A stretch of DNA of 64,000 nt from Treponema sp. Its GTDB lineage: Bacteria > Spirochaetota > Spirochaetia > Treponematales > Treponemataceae. The notes beneath the pieces were generated by a model. That model did no database searches. It was not told where the DNA came from and worked only from the letters and a program-made list of their open reading frames with translations. The translations under genes were made by a program, and so were the position numbers. The stretch spans positions 62,001 to 126,000 of the forward strand of contig JAGCNW010000014.1 in NCBI GenBank assembly GCA_017645785.1, written 5' to 3'. Shown in pieces: positions 1 to 8,654 of the stretch. How positions within the stretch are numbered: the stretch's first letter is position 1; each line of letters starts with the position of its first letter.

Positions 1-601
1 TTTGATGAAGGCCTACGAAAAAGGAAAGGCCGACACTCCTTACTACGAAGCCAAGACTGTCGTAGTTTGCGGCGGCGGAAACGTAGCGATGGACGCGGCC
101 CGCATGGCCTTGCGTTTGGGCGCCGAAAAAGTTTACGTCGTTTACCGCAGAACTAGAGCCGAGATGCCCGCGCGCGCCGAGGAAGTCGAGCACGCCGAGG
201 AAGAAGGAGTCGAGTTCCGCTTCTTGGAAAACCCTGTAGAGATTTTGGGAAGCGCGGAAGACGGCCGCGTGACTGGCCTTAAGGCTTTGAGCTACGAGCT
301 TGGCGAGCCCGACGAATCAGGCCGCCGCTCTCCAGTTGCCATTAAGGGAAGCGAGCACGACATTCCTTGCGACGCCGTTATCGTCGCGCTTGGAAACAAC
401 TCCAACCCGCTTATCGCAAAGACCACGCCCGAGATTAACGTTGACAAGCGCGGCCACATTTTGGTTGACGAAAAGCAGGCGACAAGCATGACAAAAGTTT
501 GGGCGGGCGGCGACATCGTTTTGGGCGCGGCCACTGTAATCCTTGCCATGGGCGAAGGACGCAAGGCCGCCGCCAGCATCAACGAGTATTTGGCAAAGTA
601 A
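1..601 (+). CDS. Glutamate synthase small-subunit family oxidoreductase, 3' part
   Basis: The 5' end lies outside the window; about 200 C-terminal residues are visible. The fragment carries a Rossmann NADPH-binding loop (GGGNVAMDAAR, about residues 23-33 of the fragment) and the family C-terminal FAD-contact segment (AGGDIVLGAATVILAMGEG, about 167-185). This is the FAD/NADPH module of glutamate synthase beta-type subunits, which move electrons from NADPH to a partner. In anaerobes the same fold also serves as NfnB of the electron-bifurcating ferredoxin:NADP oxidoreductase, and the missing upstream gene would decide between them. The stop is followed after 3 nt by mraY, so the two are probably cotranscribed. 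Confidence 0.85.
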   Translation, partial: LMKAYEKGKADTPYYEAKTVVVCGGGNVAMDAARMALRLGAEKVYVVYRRTRAEMPARAEEVEHAEEEGVEFRFLENPVEILGSAEDGRVTGLKALSYELGEPDESGRRSPVAIKGSEHDIPCDAVIVALGNNSNPLIAKTTPEINVDKRGHILVDEKQATSMTKVWAGGDIVLGAATVILAMGEGRKAAASINEYLAK

Positions 602-604
602 AAT

Positions 605-1687
605 ATGTTGTACTATCTTGGCCGGTATTTGCAGAATACATTTAACTTTGGCCCGGCCCGCCTCTTGCAGTCGTACGCTGTTTTGATTTCGCTCGCGCTT
701 TACGCCGGATTCTTTTGCGCGGTAAAGCTCTTGCCGAAATTTTACAACCTTTTGCCGCACGACCGCGGCCGCGAGTTCGCGCTTGCCTCCACCAGCGAGG
801 CGGCCAAGGGAAAGCCCACTGGCGCCGGCGTTGTCTTTATCACGATTTTCTTTTTAGTTTGCCTTTTGTGCGTTCCGATGACCGGCTTGGAATTGGCCGC
901 CGTTGTCTTTACTTGGCTTACGATGCTTACCGGATTTTTGGATGACCGCAGCGTCACTTCTTGGGGCGAATATTTAAAGGGAGCGCTCGACTTGATTTTG
1001 AGCGCGGCCTTTACCGCCATCATGTATTACTTTCTTTCGACATTCTCCGAAGACGGAAAGGTCAGCTTTTGGCTTCCCTTTGTGACAAACCCGATCGCCA
1101 TTCCATTTTGGCTTTACGTCATCGTGGGAACGGTTTTGCTTTGGACTTCAATCAACACGACCAACTGCACAGACGGCGTTGACGGCCTTTCTTCAACTTT
1201 GATTCTTGTGGCTCTTATGACGCTTGGAATTATTTTCTACGTCGTCTTGGGCCACATGGACATGTCCGCTTACTTGCTCGTTCCGCACCTAAAGACTGGA
1301 GCCGCGTGGGGAATCATGACCTTTGCGATGGCCGGAACTTTGATGGGCTACTTGTGGCACAACGCTTTCCCCAGCGCCGTCTTGATGGGCGACGCCGGAA
1401 GCCGCGCTCTTGGATTCTTTATCGGAGCTTGCGTGCTTGCCACCGGAAACCCCTTTATCTTAATCGCGACAAGCCTTGTGATTTTGGTCAACGGCGGAAC
1501 TGGACTTATCAAAGTGGCGCTCTTGCGCTTCTTTAAGATAAAGATTTTTTCAAGCGTGCGCTTCCCCTTGCACGACCATGTGAGAAAAAATCTTGGTTGG
1601 TCTCCGACTCAAGTTTTGCTTAAGTTTTTGATCATCCAGCTTTTGGTCACAATCTTTACGTTGGGAATTTTCTTCAAGATCAGATAG
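605..1687 (+). CDS. mraY: Phospho-N-acetylmuramoyl-pentapeptide transferase
   Basis: Membrane enzyme that transfers phospho-MurNAc-pentapeptide to undecaprenyl phosphate to make lipid I, the first membrane step of peptidoglycan synthesis. The 360 residues match the family length and are mostly transmembrane helices. Family landmarks are present: the aspartate pair in GFLDDRSV (D113/D114), NCTDGVDGL (187-195) and MGDAGSRALG (261-270). The usual HHH loop reads PLHDH here (321-325), so the middle histidine is Asp. The start is 3 nt after the previous stop, with no convincing Shine-Dalgarno (SD) sequence, suggesting translational coupling. A paired palindromic repeat follows the stop and may end transcription. 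Confidence 0.9.
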   Translation: MLYYLGRYLQNTFNFGPARLLQSYAVLISLALYAGFFCAVKLLPKFYNLLPHDRGREFALASTSEAAKGKPTGAGVVFITIFFLVCLLCVPMTGLELAAVVFTWLTMLTGFLDDRSVTSWGEYLKGALDLILSAAFTAIMYYFLSTFSEDGKVSFWLPFVTNPIAIPFWLYVIVGTVLLWTSINTTNCTDGVDGLSSTLILVALMTLGIIFYVVLGHMDMSAYLLVPHLKTGAAWGIMTFAMAGTLMGYLWHNAFPSAVLMGDAGSRALGFFIGACVLATGNPFILIATSLVILVNGGTGLIKVALLRFFKIKIFSSVRFPLHDHVRKNLGWSPTQVLLKFLIIQLLVTIFTLGIFFKIR

Positions 1688-1698
1688 CGGCAATAAAA

Positions 1699-1772
1699 AG
1701 ATTGCCCAGTCGCGCCGGGCAATGACGCTGTCGCAAGCCATGTCATTGCCGCGCTTGACGCGGCAATCTTTT
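1699..1772. repeat. Paired palindromic repeat, copy pair 1 (head-to-head)
   Basis: Two inverted copies of a dispersed element, at about 1699-1726 (inverted, diverged) and 1740-1772 (direct). Each copy is an imperfect hairpin of the form TGTCATTGCCGCGC-TTGA-CGCGGCAATCTTTT. It fills the gap between the convergent mraY and M20 peptidase genes and ends in a T run on each strand, so it could act as a bidirectional terminator. Confidence 0.8.
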
Positions 1773-1774
1773 TC

Positions 1775-3013
1775 TTAGCCTGCGCCAAACATAAGCGCGA
1801 GCGTCTTTGCGTCTCGCGTCATGTTGCTGACCACGCAGTATTCGTTGGGCATGTGGGCGGTCTCGTCAAGGCTGCTCCAAACGACGCAGTCGTAGCCAAG
1901 GTTTCGCAATTCCGCGGCGACAGTTCCTCCGCCAATTCCGATAGTCTTTGCCTCAAGGCCGTGCGCTTCTTTTATGGCGGAAGCTAGCGCTTTGACGACC
2001 GGAGCGTTTTTGTCGGTGGCCTTGGACTGCGCGTTTTGCAACAGCTCGAACGAAACCTTGGCGCCCGAAACTTCTTCCTCTTTCGCGACAATCTTTTTTA
2101 TCTCTTCCAAAACTTCTTCATTTTTATAGCGCGGAAGAACGCGGCAATCAAAGCAAAAAACGTCGCTTCCCGGAATTATGTTCACGCCCGCAACGTTCGC
2201 GTCGCGCTTAGTCGGCTCAAAGGTGCAAGTGTTTGGTTCAAACAAATCGTCTTTTGCGTCAAACTTTTTATGCAAGCCCTCGTAAAGCGCGACGCTCAAA
2301 CGGTTGGCGGCAAGGCAAGCGTTGAGCCCTTCGTCTGGCCGCGAGCCGTGGCATTGCTTTCCGCTTACGGTGAACTGAATCCACAAAACGTTTTTTTCGG
2401 CAATCTCGATTGTTTGGCCAAGAGGATCGCCGCCGTCGGGGATTACAAAAAAATCGTTCTTGTTAAAAAGTTCCGGATGATTTTGCAAAAGCCAAATCAT
2501 TCCGTACTTGCTTCCGGCTTCTTCGTCGGCCGCGAACAAAAGTTTTATCGTTCGTTCCGGCTGGACTCCGTTTGCGACAAAGGCCCAGGCGGCGGCGAAG
2601 GCCGAGCACAAGCCCTGTTGGTTGTCCTCAACGCCGCGGCCAAAAAGCTTTCCGTCTTTTTCCACTACTGTCCACGGATCGCTTTGCCAATCCGCCAAGT
2701 TTCCGACCGGAACCACGTCCATGTGCGCGATGACCCAAATCGAGCCGGAACTTTGATTGTTCGCAAGCCCAGGAATCGTCGCGATTAAGTTGGGCCGCCT
2801 TCCGTGCAGGGCGCGGGGGTCTGGCGCGTCAAAGCGTTCCAAGTTTGTTATGCCGTGGTCGCGCAAAAATTGTTCCAATGCCGCGCATTTTTCCCATTCG
2901 CCGTCGCCGCCGTTTTCGGGAGCCAGCGCCTTGTGGGAAGTGAGCAGTTTTTGCAATTCAATGTATTCCTCCGCATTGTCGCGGATAAAGTTTAGAAGTT
3001 GTGATTTGGTCAT
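1775..3013 (-). CDS. M20 family metallopeptidase/dipeptidase
   Basis: Zinc-dependent cytosolic amidohydrolase of the ArgE/DapE/Sapep class, likely a dipeptidase or deacylase; the substrate cannot be read from sequence. The 412 residues show the metal-binding signature HMDVVP (H97, D99), the bridging Asp in GRGVEDNQQG (D130), the catalytic Glu pair in ADEEAG (E164/E165) and the dimerization-domain HGSRPDEG segment (about 222-229). A conserved His lies near the C-terminus (ETAHMPNEY). The ATG at 3013 is only 6 nt from a -10-like TAGTAT, and no SD is present. The gene is convergent with mraY across the repeat. Confidence 0.88.
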   Translation of the reverse strand: MTKSQLLNFIRDNAEEYIELQKLLTSHKALAPENGGDGEWEKCAALEQFLRDHGITNLERFDAPDPRALHGRRPNLIATIPGLANNQSSGSIWVIAHMDVVPVGNLADWQSDPWTVVEKDGKLFGRGVEDNQQGLCSAFAAAWAFVANGVQPERTIKLLFAADEEAGSKYGMIWLLQNHPELFNKNDFFVIPDGGDPLGQTIEIAEKNVLWIQFTVSGKQCHGSRPDEGLNACLAANRLSVALYEGLHKKFDAKDDLFEPNTCTFEPTKRDANVAGVNIIPGSDVFCFDCRVLPRYKNEEVLEEIKKIVAKEEEVSGAKVSFELLQNAQSKATDKNAPVVKALASAIKEAHGLEAKTIGIGGGTVAAELRNLGYDCVVWSSLDETAHMPNEYCVVSNMTRDAKTLALMFGAG

Positions 3014-3019
3014 GGCTTA

Positions 3020-3048
3020 ATACTAGCGCATTTTCGCCCGCTTGACTA
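3020..3048 (-). promoter_or_regulatory. Promoter of the M20 peptidase gene, leaderless candidate
   Basis: On the minus strand, TAGTCA (3048-3043), 17 nt, then TAGTAT (3025-3020). Only 6 nt separate the -10 box from the ATG at 3013, placing the expected start of transcription at or next to the start codon. Confidence 0.5.
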
Positions 3049-3121
3049 TCTCCCAAGTTTTATGTCAAAATTAAATGATTTGATGCTTTTTTTTTTCAGA
3101 ATAGATGAAGGGAGTTATTGT

Positions 3122-4654
3122 ATGAAATTTAAATGCTTTTTGACAGCGCTTGCGGCCTCGCTTTTGGCGGGGGCGCTTTATGTTTCTTGTAGCAACGGAA
3201 CGGACGTTTATTCAACGACGGCTTTGGGAGTGGAGGCCGCCACAAAGCTTTCTCCGCCGCGATTGTCCGTCACGGCTTATCCGGGCGCCAACGTCCTTAC
3301 ATGGAACTATGTTCCCGACGCGGCCAACTACAAGGTTTACAGAACGCTCAACAACGAAGAGAAGTTGCTCACGCCCACGGCGCAGACAACCGTTCAATAT
3401 GTAGATGCAGGCACTGACTTGCAAGGCGAAAAATTATATGTTTACAAGGTGGTCGCCGACATAAATGTGGAAACGGAAGTTTCTATTACGGCAAGCTATG
3501 CGGAAGCGACTGTCGTTTCGCTCAAAAAGCCTGCGGAAGGAACTTCTTATTCCGAACTCGCAAAGTATGAAGCAGGCTACAATTCCAGCTTTCCGCCGCT
3601 TTCGCCTGACACCATAACATATTCGACAAAAGGGGCGACTCCGTTTTCAACAGGAAACTTGGTTGTGACCTTTCCTGTAAAAGCCTACGCTTCCTACACG
3701 GTTTCGTTGGGCGGACAAGGCGTCGCCAATGTTCCGGGCGCGGCAGCCGACGTCTCTGTTGTTTACAATTCATACGCCAACGACGTTTACGCGCAAGTTC
3801 AAATCACTCCGATTTCCGGCGGAACAAAAGACTTGTTCGTTACGGCGACTCCATATTACAACGGCTACGAAAAGGAAACGTTCACAAAAAGCGTTTCCAT
3901 CGACATGCTGAATGTAGGAACCACCTCAGGCCTTGCGGCTGCGTGGAAGAATGAAACTTCGGCAAAAGTCCAGTTCACTCCGGCGCAAAATACTGCAGAT
4001 GGAACTTATCTAAACACAAGCGACTATGCCGTTTACCGGGCGGAGGCTGTGTCAAGCGGCGGAAAAATTTCTTACGGAGTTTACCAAAAGCTTTCTCCAG
4101 CAATGACAAGCGGAACTCTTGCCAACGGAAATACCGTTTACTATTTTACCGATACAAGTTTGAACAAGGCTCTAGCCTACAATTACATTGTAGTTCCCTG
4201 CAAAACGCAAAACGGCAAGGAAGTTTACGGCACTCCAGTTTCCGTCACGCTCAACGCGGCCACGGCTGCGGAACTTGTGGGAATCACCGCCACAATCACT
4301 TCCATAACGGCAAAGACAACGACAAGCGCGACAAATCCGCCGGTGACGACCACAGACGCGAACACGGCTGTGATTAAGTTTGGCGCTTCCGGCGGAACAG
4401 CTACGATGAAATATGTGACATATGCTTCCGAAGCGCTTGCAAGAATGGCCACTACAGATGACCTTGACGGCACGGGAGCGAAGCCGATTACCATTGACGG
4501 TGTGGATAACGGAACTGTGGAACAAAAGATAAATTCTGGCGTTTACTATGTAATATGCATCAAAGTTGAGGGCGGCAGCCCCTCGACCATTATCCGCGAC
4601 GCTTGGCTTGTCAGCACCGACGGAACAACGCTCACCGCAAGCAGATTGCAATAA
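3122..4654 (+). CDS. Secreted lipoprotein with fibronectin III-like segment
   Basis: Predicted exported protein of 510 residues, function unknown. ATG 3122 is preferred over in-frame starts upstream because AGGGAG lies just before it and a signal peptide begins there. The signal ends in a loose spirochaete-type lipobox (LYVSC, Cys23), suggesting a lipid anchor. Residues about 43-80 (SVTAYPGANVLTWNYV then AANYKVYR) look like a fibronectin type III beta-sandwich start, and a similar strand pattern recurs later with Tyr-rich AVYRAE. The rest is rich in Thr, Ala and Gly. No catalytic motif was recognised; surface adhesion or polysaccharide binding is only a guess. A strong hairpin terminator follows. 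Confidence 0.75.
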   Translation: MKFKCFLTALAASLLAGALYVSCSNGTDVYSTTALGVEAATKLSPPRLSVTAYPGANVLTWNYVPDAANYKVYRTLNNEEKLLTPTAQTTVQYVDAGTDLQGEKLYVYKVVADINVETEVSITASYAEATVVSLKKPAEGTSYSELAKYEAGYNSSFPPLSPDTITYSTKGATPFSTGNLVVTFPVKAYASYTVSLGGQGVANVPGAAADVSVVYNSYANDVYAQVQITPISGGTKDLFVTATPYYNGYEKETFTKSVSIDMLNVGTTSGLAAAWKNETSAKVQFTPAQNTADGTYLNTSDYAVYRAEAVSSGGKISYGVYQKLSPAMTSGTLANGNTVYYFTDTSLNKALAYNYIVVPCKTQNGKEVYGTPVSVTLNAATAAELVGITATITSITAKTTTSATNPPVTTTDANTAVIKFGASGGTATMKYVTYASEALARMATTDDLDGTGAKPITIDGVDNGTVEQKINSGVYYVICIKVEGGSPSTIIRDAWLVSTDGTTLTASRLQ

Positions 4655-4673
4655 ACCAACAGGCCTGTCAAAT

Positions 4674-4711
4674 AAAAAAGCGGACGCTTGCTTTAAGCGC
4701 CCGCTTTTTTG
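4674..4711. terminator. Bidirectional intrinsic terminator
   Basis: GC-rich hairpin with arms AAGCGGACGC and GCGCCCGCTT around a short loop, flanked by A and T runs. It separates the convergent lipoprotein and pyrophosphatase genes and can serve both strands. Confidence 0.85.
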
Positions 4712-4731
4712 TCTTTCGACCAATCTAAAAT

Positions 4732-5856
4732 CTACTCTTTCTCTTCCAAAATTTTTGTCACTTGCGGAACGGCAAAGAATTTGCGCGAGGCGAAAGGTTC
4801 ATGCTTGTAAAAGAGTCCGTCGAATGCGTTTGGTTCGTCCTTAAAGATTTGCTTTAGGATTTTGTCGGACTCTTCGTTTGCGCCCATGTAGTAAGAGCAA
4901 GAGACGTCGTCGTGAACTACATCGATTTGCAAAAAGCCCAGCTCCATTCCGCGCTCGTCGAGGGCGGCAGGAAAAACGTTTTGGACGCGGGCGGCGAGCT
5001 GTTTTGCCGCCTCGCGGTCGTAGGCGTTTAGGCAGCCGATCGCGAATTTTTTTCCGCCCCGTTCAAATTCCTTGTAGTCTCTGCGCCAAACTTGCTCGTC
5101 GCTAAGGTCGTCGTAAGACAAGGACGCTTGGAACATTCCTTTGTAAAAAGCGTCGATGTCGGTAACGCCGCCAATGCGCGCCAAGTTTTTTGCGGCCTCG
5201 CGGTCGGCAAACGTTGTGTTTACGGCCGTGAGCTTCCTTGTGTCGGAAAGAACCGAACCCAGCATCGCGACGGCAACTTGCTTTTCTGGAACAAGGCCGT
5301 AGTTGCGATGACGAATCCAAACGATTGTGGCGACGGAACCAAGCGGACGGCCGTCGTAAACGGCAAGCTCGCCCGTGCTGATCGAGCCGATCGCGTGGTG
5401 GTCGATCACCGCAAGAATGTTGGCTTTTTTTAGTCCGTGGGCCGACTGCGACCATTCGCTGTGGTCCACCAAGACCAAGTTGAGGCCGGCCGCGTTTTCC
5501 AAAATCGGCGGAACTTCCAGCTTGGCTTGTTCCAAAATGAATTTTGATTCGTTGTTGATTGGTTCCAACAAGACCGGCTCTGCATCGTAGCCCAGCCGTC
5601 TTAAAAGGCTTGCGTATCCAAAGGCGCAGCCCACTGTGTCCGAGTCCGGGCTTTTGTGGCCCGTTACGTAGATTTTTCCCTGCGCCTTGTCAAAGACGTT
5701 GAGGTCGGACTTGTTAAGCTGAACGTTGTAGTCGCGCTGGGCCGCGAATTGTTTTTGCGCGCTTTGCCTTCCGATAAAGAAGGAAGCGTAAATCGCGACA
5801 GCCGCGACTACAGCCGTCGTTCCGATAAGAATGCGGTTGCGTATTTTTGCCATCAT
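4732..5856 (-). CDS. ppaC: Family II (DHH) inorganic pyrophosphatase, membrane-anchored
   Basis: DHH-superfamily phosphoesterase that matches Mn/Co-dependent family II inorganic pyrophosphatase (PPi to 2 Pi). Metal-site motifs are GHKSPDSD (H67, D71, D73), VLVDHSEWSQS (D131, H132) and VIDHH (D152-H154). The C-terminal substrate loop is SRKFF (357-361) where the family has SRKK. Unusually, about 59 residues precede the enzyme core, including a hydrophobic helix (about 9-28), so the protein is probably membrane-anchored or exported. The start overlaps the upstream BOF gene stop by 4 nt (ATGA), so the pair is one operon. A related DHH phosphoesterase with another substrate is the main alternative. 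Confidence 0.85.
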   Translation of the reverse strand: MMAKIRNRILIGTTAVVAAVAIYASFFIGRQSAQKQFAAQRDYNVQLNKSDLNVFDKAQGKIYVTGHKSPDSDTVGCAFGYASLLRRLGYDAEPVLLEPINNESKFILEQAKLEVPPILENAAGLNLVLVDHSEWSQSAHGLKKANILAVIDHHAIGSISTGELAVYDGRPLGSVATIVWIRHRNYGLVPEKQVAVAMLGSVLSDTRKLTAVNTTFADREAAKNLARIGGVTDIDAFYKGMFQASLSYDDLSDEQVWRRDYKEFERGGKKFAIGCLNAYDREAAKQLAARVQNVFPAALDERGMELGFLQIDVVHDDVSCSYYMGANEESDKILKQIFKDEPNAFDGLFYKHEPFASRKFFAVPQVTKILEEKE

Positions 5857-6263
5857 TCAACAAAGCCTTGCTTGGCAGGAGCGGCGCCAGAAACTTTCTT
5901 TACAAGGTAAACGTCAACCTTGACTTTGTTAAAGTCGCGGTCGATTTCGCCCGAAAGTTCAAGCGTGTCCTTTGGGCCGGCTGTCACGCCGCCCCAGTCT
6001 TCGTCGTCGATTTCAACAACGATTTCGCCGGTGGCGTCGCGGAACAAGTATTTGTCGTCTCCGATGCGGCGGACGATGTTTCCGCGAAGAATTACGATGG
6101 AATCGTCTCTCATTTTAAGGGCTTGTTTTACAGGCGTCACAACGACTTGCGCGCTTCCGTCGTCCTGAAAGCCGCCGCCAAAGCCATAGTCTTGGGCGAA
6201 TGCAGCGCCGCAAACAAAGGCGCAAATCAAAAGCGCCGCAAAAATAAATTTAATGTTCTTCAT
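5853..6263 (-). CDS. BOF (YgiW/YdeI-type) periplasmic OB-fold protein
   Basis: Small exported protein of 136 residues. Residues 1-23 form a classic signal peptide ending AAFA before QD. The mature part has the bacterial OB-fold (BOF) pattern of the YgiW/YdeI stress family: VTPVKQALKMRDDSIVILRGNIVRRIGDD is represented by the core ILRGNIV, followed by YLFRDATGEIVVEID and LELSGEID. Such proteins bind small ligands in the periplasm and are linked to stress tolerance, though the ligand is unknown. It is the first gene of an operon with the anchored pyrophosphatase. A strong promoter and AAGGAG ribosome site precede it. Confidence 0.8.
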   Translation of the reverse strand: MKNIKFIFAALLICAFVCGAAFAQDYGFGGGFQDDGSAQVVVTPVKQALKMRDDSIVILRGNIVRRIGDDKYLFRDATGEIVVEIDDEDWGGVTAGPKDTLELSGEIDRDFNKVKVDVYLVKKVSGAAPAKQGFVE

Positions 6264-6284
6264 AAAATTTCTCCTTATATAAAA

Positions 6285-6313
6285 ATTATAATACGGTTTT
6301 TTTTCGCGGTCAA
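6285..6313 (-). promoter_or_regulatory. Promoter of the BOF/pyrophosphatase operon
   Basis: Minus strand TTGACC (6313-6308), 17 nt, TATAAT (6290-6285). AAGGAG lies between it and the ATG at 6263, so this is a normal leadered transcript. Confidence 0.75.
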
Positions 6314-6362
6314 GTCTGTTATGGAGCGTTGGGAACGTCTAGCAAAAGCCCTTTTCTTGCGC

Positions 6363-6368
6363 TAGAAT
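6363..6368 (+). promoter_or_regulatory. -10 box of uvrD, leaderless candidate
   Basis: TAGAAT followed by only 6 nt to the ATG at 6375. The -35 region is weak (TAGCAA at 6340-6345, 17 nt away). No SD precedes the start. Confidence 0.45.
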
Positions 6369-6374
6369 ACAATT

Positions 6375-8648
6375 ATGCCCAAGAAAGAAGACGACATTTT
6401 CGCCCGCCTCAACCCTGAACAGCTGGACGCGGTGCAAACAACCGAAGGACACATTCGCGTGTTGGCCGGGGCGGGGAGCGGAAAGACGCGCGCCTTGGTA
6501 AGCCGCTACGTTTATCTTGTCCGCGACTTGGGCATCTCTCCAAAAAACATTTTGTGCGTCACCTTCACAAACCGCGCGGCCGAAGAAATGAAGGCCCGCG
6601 TCCGTTCGGAATTGGGCGACATGGATTTGGGCTACATTTGCACCTTTCACGCCTTTTGTACCTTGCTTCTTCACGAAGATATTAACAAAATAAATTTTCC
6701 CAAAGACTTTGTGATTTTGGACAAGGAAGACTGGCGCTCGATACTGCTGCGCATTTTTGCCGACATGGGTTTGACCTTGAAGGAAGCGACGATCCAGCAA
6801 AAAATCGACGAAGTGCTTGAAGCCAAAAAATTGCAAGCCGACACTTACATCGACTATTTTTACAAGCTCAACAACGACGAGCTAAAGGAAAAGTTTTCGC
6901 AAAAGGAAATCGAACGCAACCAGGAAATCTTTTTGCGCTTTTTGTACGAGCAAAAAAAATGCTTTGGCGTTGACTTTAACGACTTGATAAATTTCGCCGT
7001 CTATATTTTGGAAAAGTTCCCGGATGTAGCGAAAAAATGGCAGGATAGAATTCAATACGTGATGGTGGACGAATTCCAGGACGTGAGCGCAAAGCAATAT
7101 TCAATCGCGCAAATTTTAAGCCGAAAGCACAAAAACCTTTTTATCGTCGGAGACAGTGACCAAACGATTTACTCTTGGCGGGGAAGCCACGTCAAGTTGA
7201 TTTTGGACTTTGAAAAAGTTTACAAGGACGCAAAGACGATTTTGCTTTTAAAGAATTACCGCTCCACGCCGCAAATACTTACGGCGGCCAACTCCTTGAT
7301 CTCGCATAACACCGTTCGCTATCCAAAGGAACTAAAGCCTGTAAAGAAGGCTGGACCCAAGCCCCTTTACTTTCACGCGGCTAGCGACGTTGACGAGGCG
7401 GAATGGGTGTGCAAGAAGATTAAGGAATTGTGCGGCCTTGCCAAAAAGACGAAGCGGGCCAAAGCCAAAGAAGCCGCGCCTTCTGGTCTTGCCGCCGTTC
7501 CTAATTTGCGCGACGTCGCGATCCTTTACCGCGCCCATTATATTTCTCGCGCGTTGGAAGAAGCCTTTATCAAAAACGACCTTCCTTACCGCATTCTTGC
7601 GGGAACAGAATTTTACGGCCGCCGAGAAATTAAGGACATGATTTGCTACCTTAGAATGTTGACGGCGGCGGACGACGTTTCTTTTTACCGCACTGTAAAC
7701 CTTCCAAGCCGCAAAATCGGAAAGAACAAGATCGCCGCAATAAAAGAATATTCCGACAGCCACAATTGTTCCGCCTACGCCGCGCTAAAAGAAATGCTCG
7801 CCGCGGGCGAAAAAATCCTTGTTGGAACCAAAGCGCAAAATTACGTTGACGCGATAGAAGAAAGCCGCGCGCTTTTAAACGACAAAAATTCTTTTGTCTA
7901 CACGGTCGGCTCGGGCACAAGCAAGTTGGGAAGCGTCTTGCAGTCTGTCTTGGACAAAAGCGGCTACGAAGCCTTTTTGCGCTTGGAGGCCGACCAAGAC
8001 CGGCTGGACAACGCCGCCGAGTTCAAGCGCGCTGTAAACCAAGCGGGCTTTGATGACGACGCGACGCTGGAAGACTTTTTGCAGCGCGCGGCCCTCTTTA
8101 CCGACCTTGACCGCGAGGACAAGCGCGACGCGGTGAAAATGCTCACGATTCACGCGGCAAAGGGAATGGAATTTAAAAACGTTTTCTTATGCGGCATGAA
8201 CGAAGGAATCTTCCCAAGCCGCAAAGTCCAAACGCCCGAGGACATGGAAGAAGAGCGGCGAATCGCATACGTCGCCATGACGCGCGCAAAGGACAGGCTT
8301 TTTGTAAGCGACGCGGAAGGCAAGGCCAACGACGGAATCTTTAAGTATCCCAGCCGCTTTATCTTTGAGGCCGCTGGCGAGGACATGAATAATTTCGATA
8401 TCGAAACGCCGCTCGACAAGCGCCTTGTCGACGAGTCGCAAAAAATTATCAAGTATGATGAAAGCCGCCTAAAGGCCGCGACCACGCAGTTCAAGAAGGG
8501 CGACCGAGTCCGCCACAAGGTTTTTGGCGACGGAACGATTGTTCTTGTAAACGACAAGGCTTTTTGTTACACGGTTAAGTTTGACGATTTGGCAACCGAG
8601 CGCAGCGTTCAGTGGACGGCGCCGCTAAAGAAAATCGCCGGGAAATAG
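6375..8648 (+). CDS. uvrD: UvrD/PcrA/Rep-type superfamily 1 DNA helicase
   Basis: ATP-dependent 3'-5' DNA helicase of 757 residues used in repair and in clearing replication forks. Motifs in order: Q motif LNPEQLDAV (12-20), Walker A AGAGSGKT (31-38), CVTFTNRAAEEM (61-72), motif II VDEFQD (231-236), motif III GDSDQTIYSWRG (259-270), motif V LTIHAAKGMEFKNVF, and motif VI YVAMTRAKDRLFV near 636. The C-terminal 50 residues (GDRVRHKVFGDGTIV) form the Tudor-like domain seen in PcrA/UvrD, which separates it from Rep. A -10 box ends 6 nt before the ATG. The gene converges on the thioesterase gene with a 6-nt gap and no visible terminator. Confidence 0.93.
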   Translation: MPKKEDDIFARLNPEQLDAVQTTEGHIRVLAGAGSGKTRALVSRYVYLVRDLGISPKNILCVTFTNRAAEEMKARVRSELGDMDLGYICTFHAFCTLLLHEDINKINFPKDFVILDKEDWRSILLRIFADMGLTLKEATIQQKIDEVLEAKKLQADTYIDYFYKLNNDELKEKFSQKEIERNQEIFLRFLYEQKKCFGVDFNDLINFAVYILEKFPDVAKKWQDRIQYVMVDEFQDVSAKQYSIAQILSRKHKNLFIVGDSDQTIYSWRGSHVKLILDFEKVYKDAKTILLLKNYRSTPQILTAANSLISHNTVRYPKELKPVKKAGPKPLYFHAASDVDEAEWVCKKIKELCGLAKKTKRAKAKEAAPSGLAAVPNLRDVAILYRAHYISRALEEAFIKNDLPYRILAGTEFYGRREIKDMICYLRMLTAADDVSFYRTVNLPSRKIGKNKIAAIKEYSDSHNCSAYAALKEMLAAGEKILVGTKAQNYVDAIEESRALLNDKNSFVYTVGSGTSKLGSVLQSVLDKSGYEAFLRLEADQDRLDNAAEFKRAVNQAGFDDDATLEDFLQRAALFTDLDREDKRDAVKMLTIHAAKGMEFKNVFLCGMNEGIFPSRKVQTPEDMEEERRIAYVAMTRAKDRLFVSDAEGKANDGIFKYPSRFIFEAAGEDMNNFDIETPLDKRLVDESQKIIKYDESRLKAATTQFKKGDRVRHKVFGDGTIVLVNDKAFCYTVKFDDLATERSVQWTAPLKKIAGK

Positions 8649-8654
8649 CGCTTT

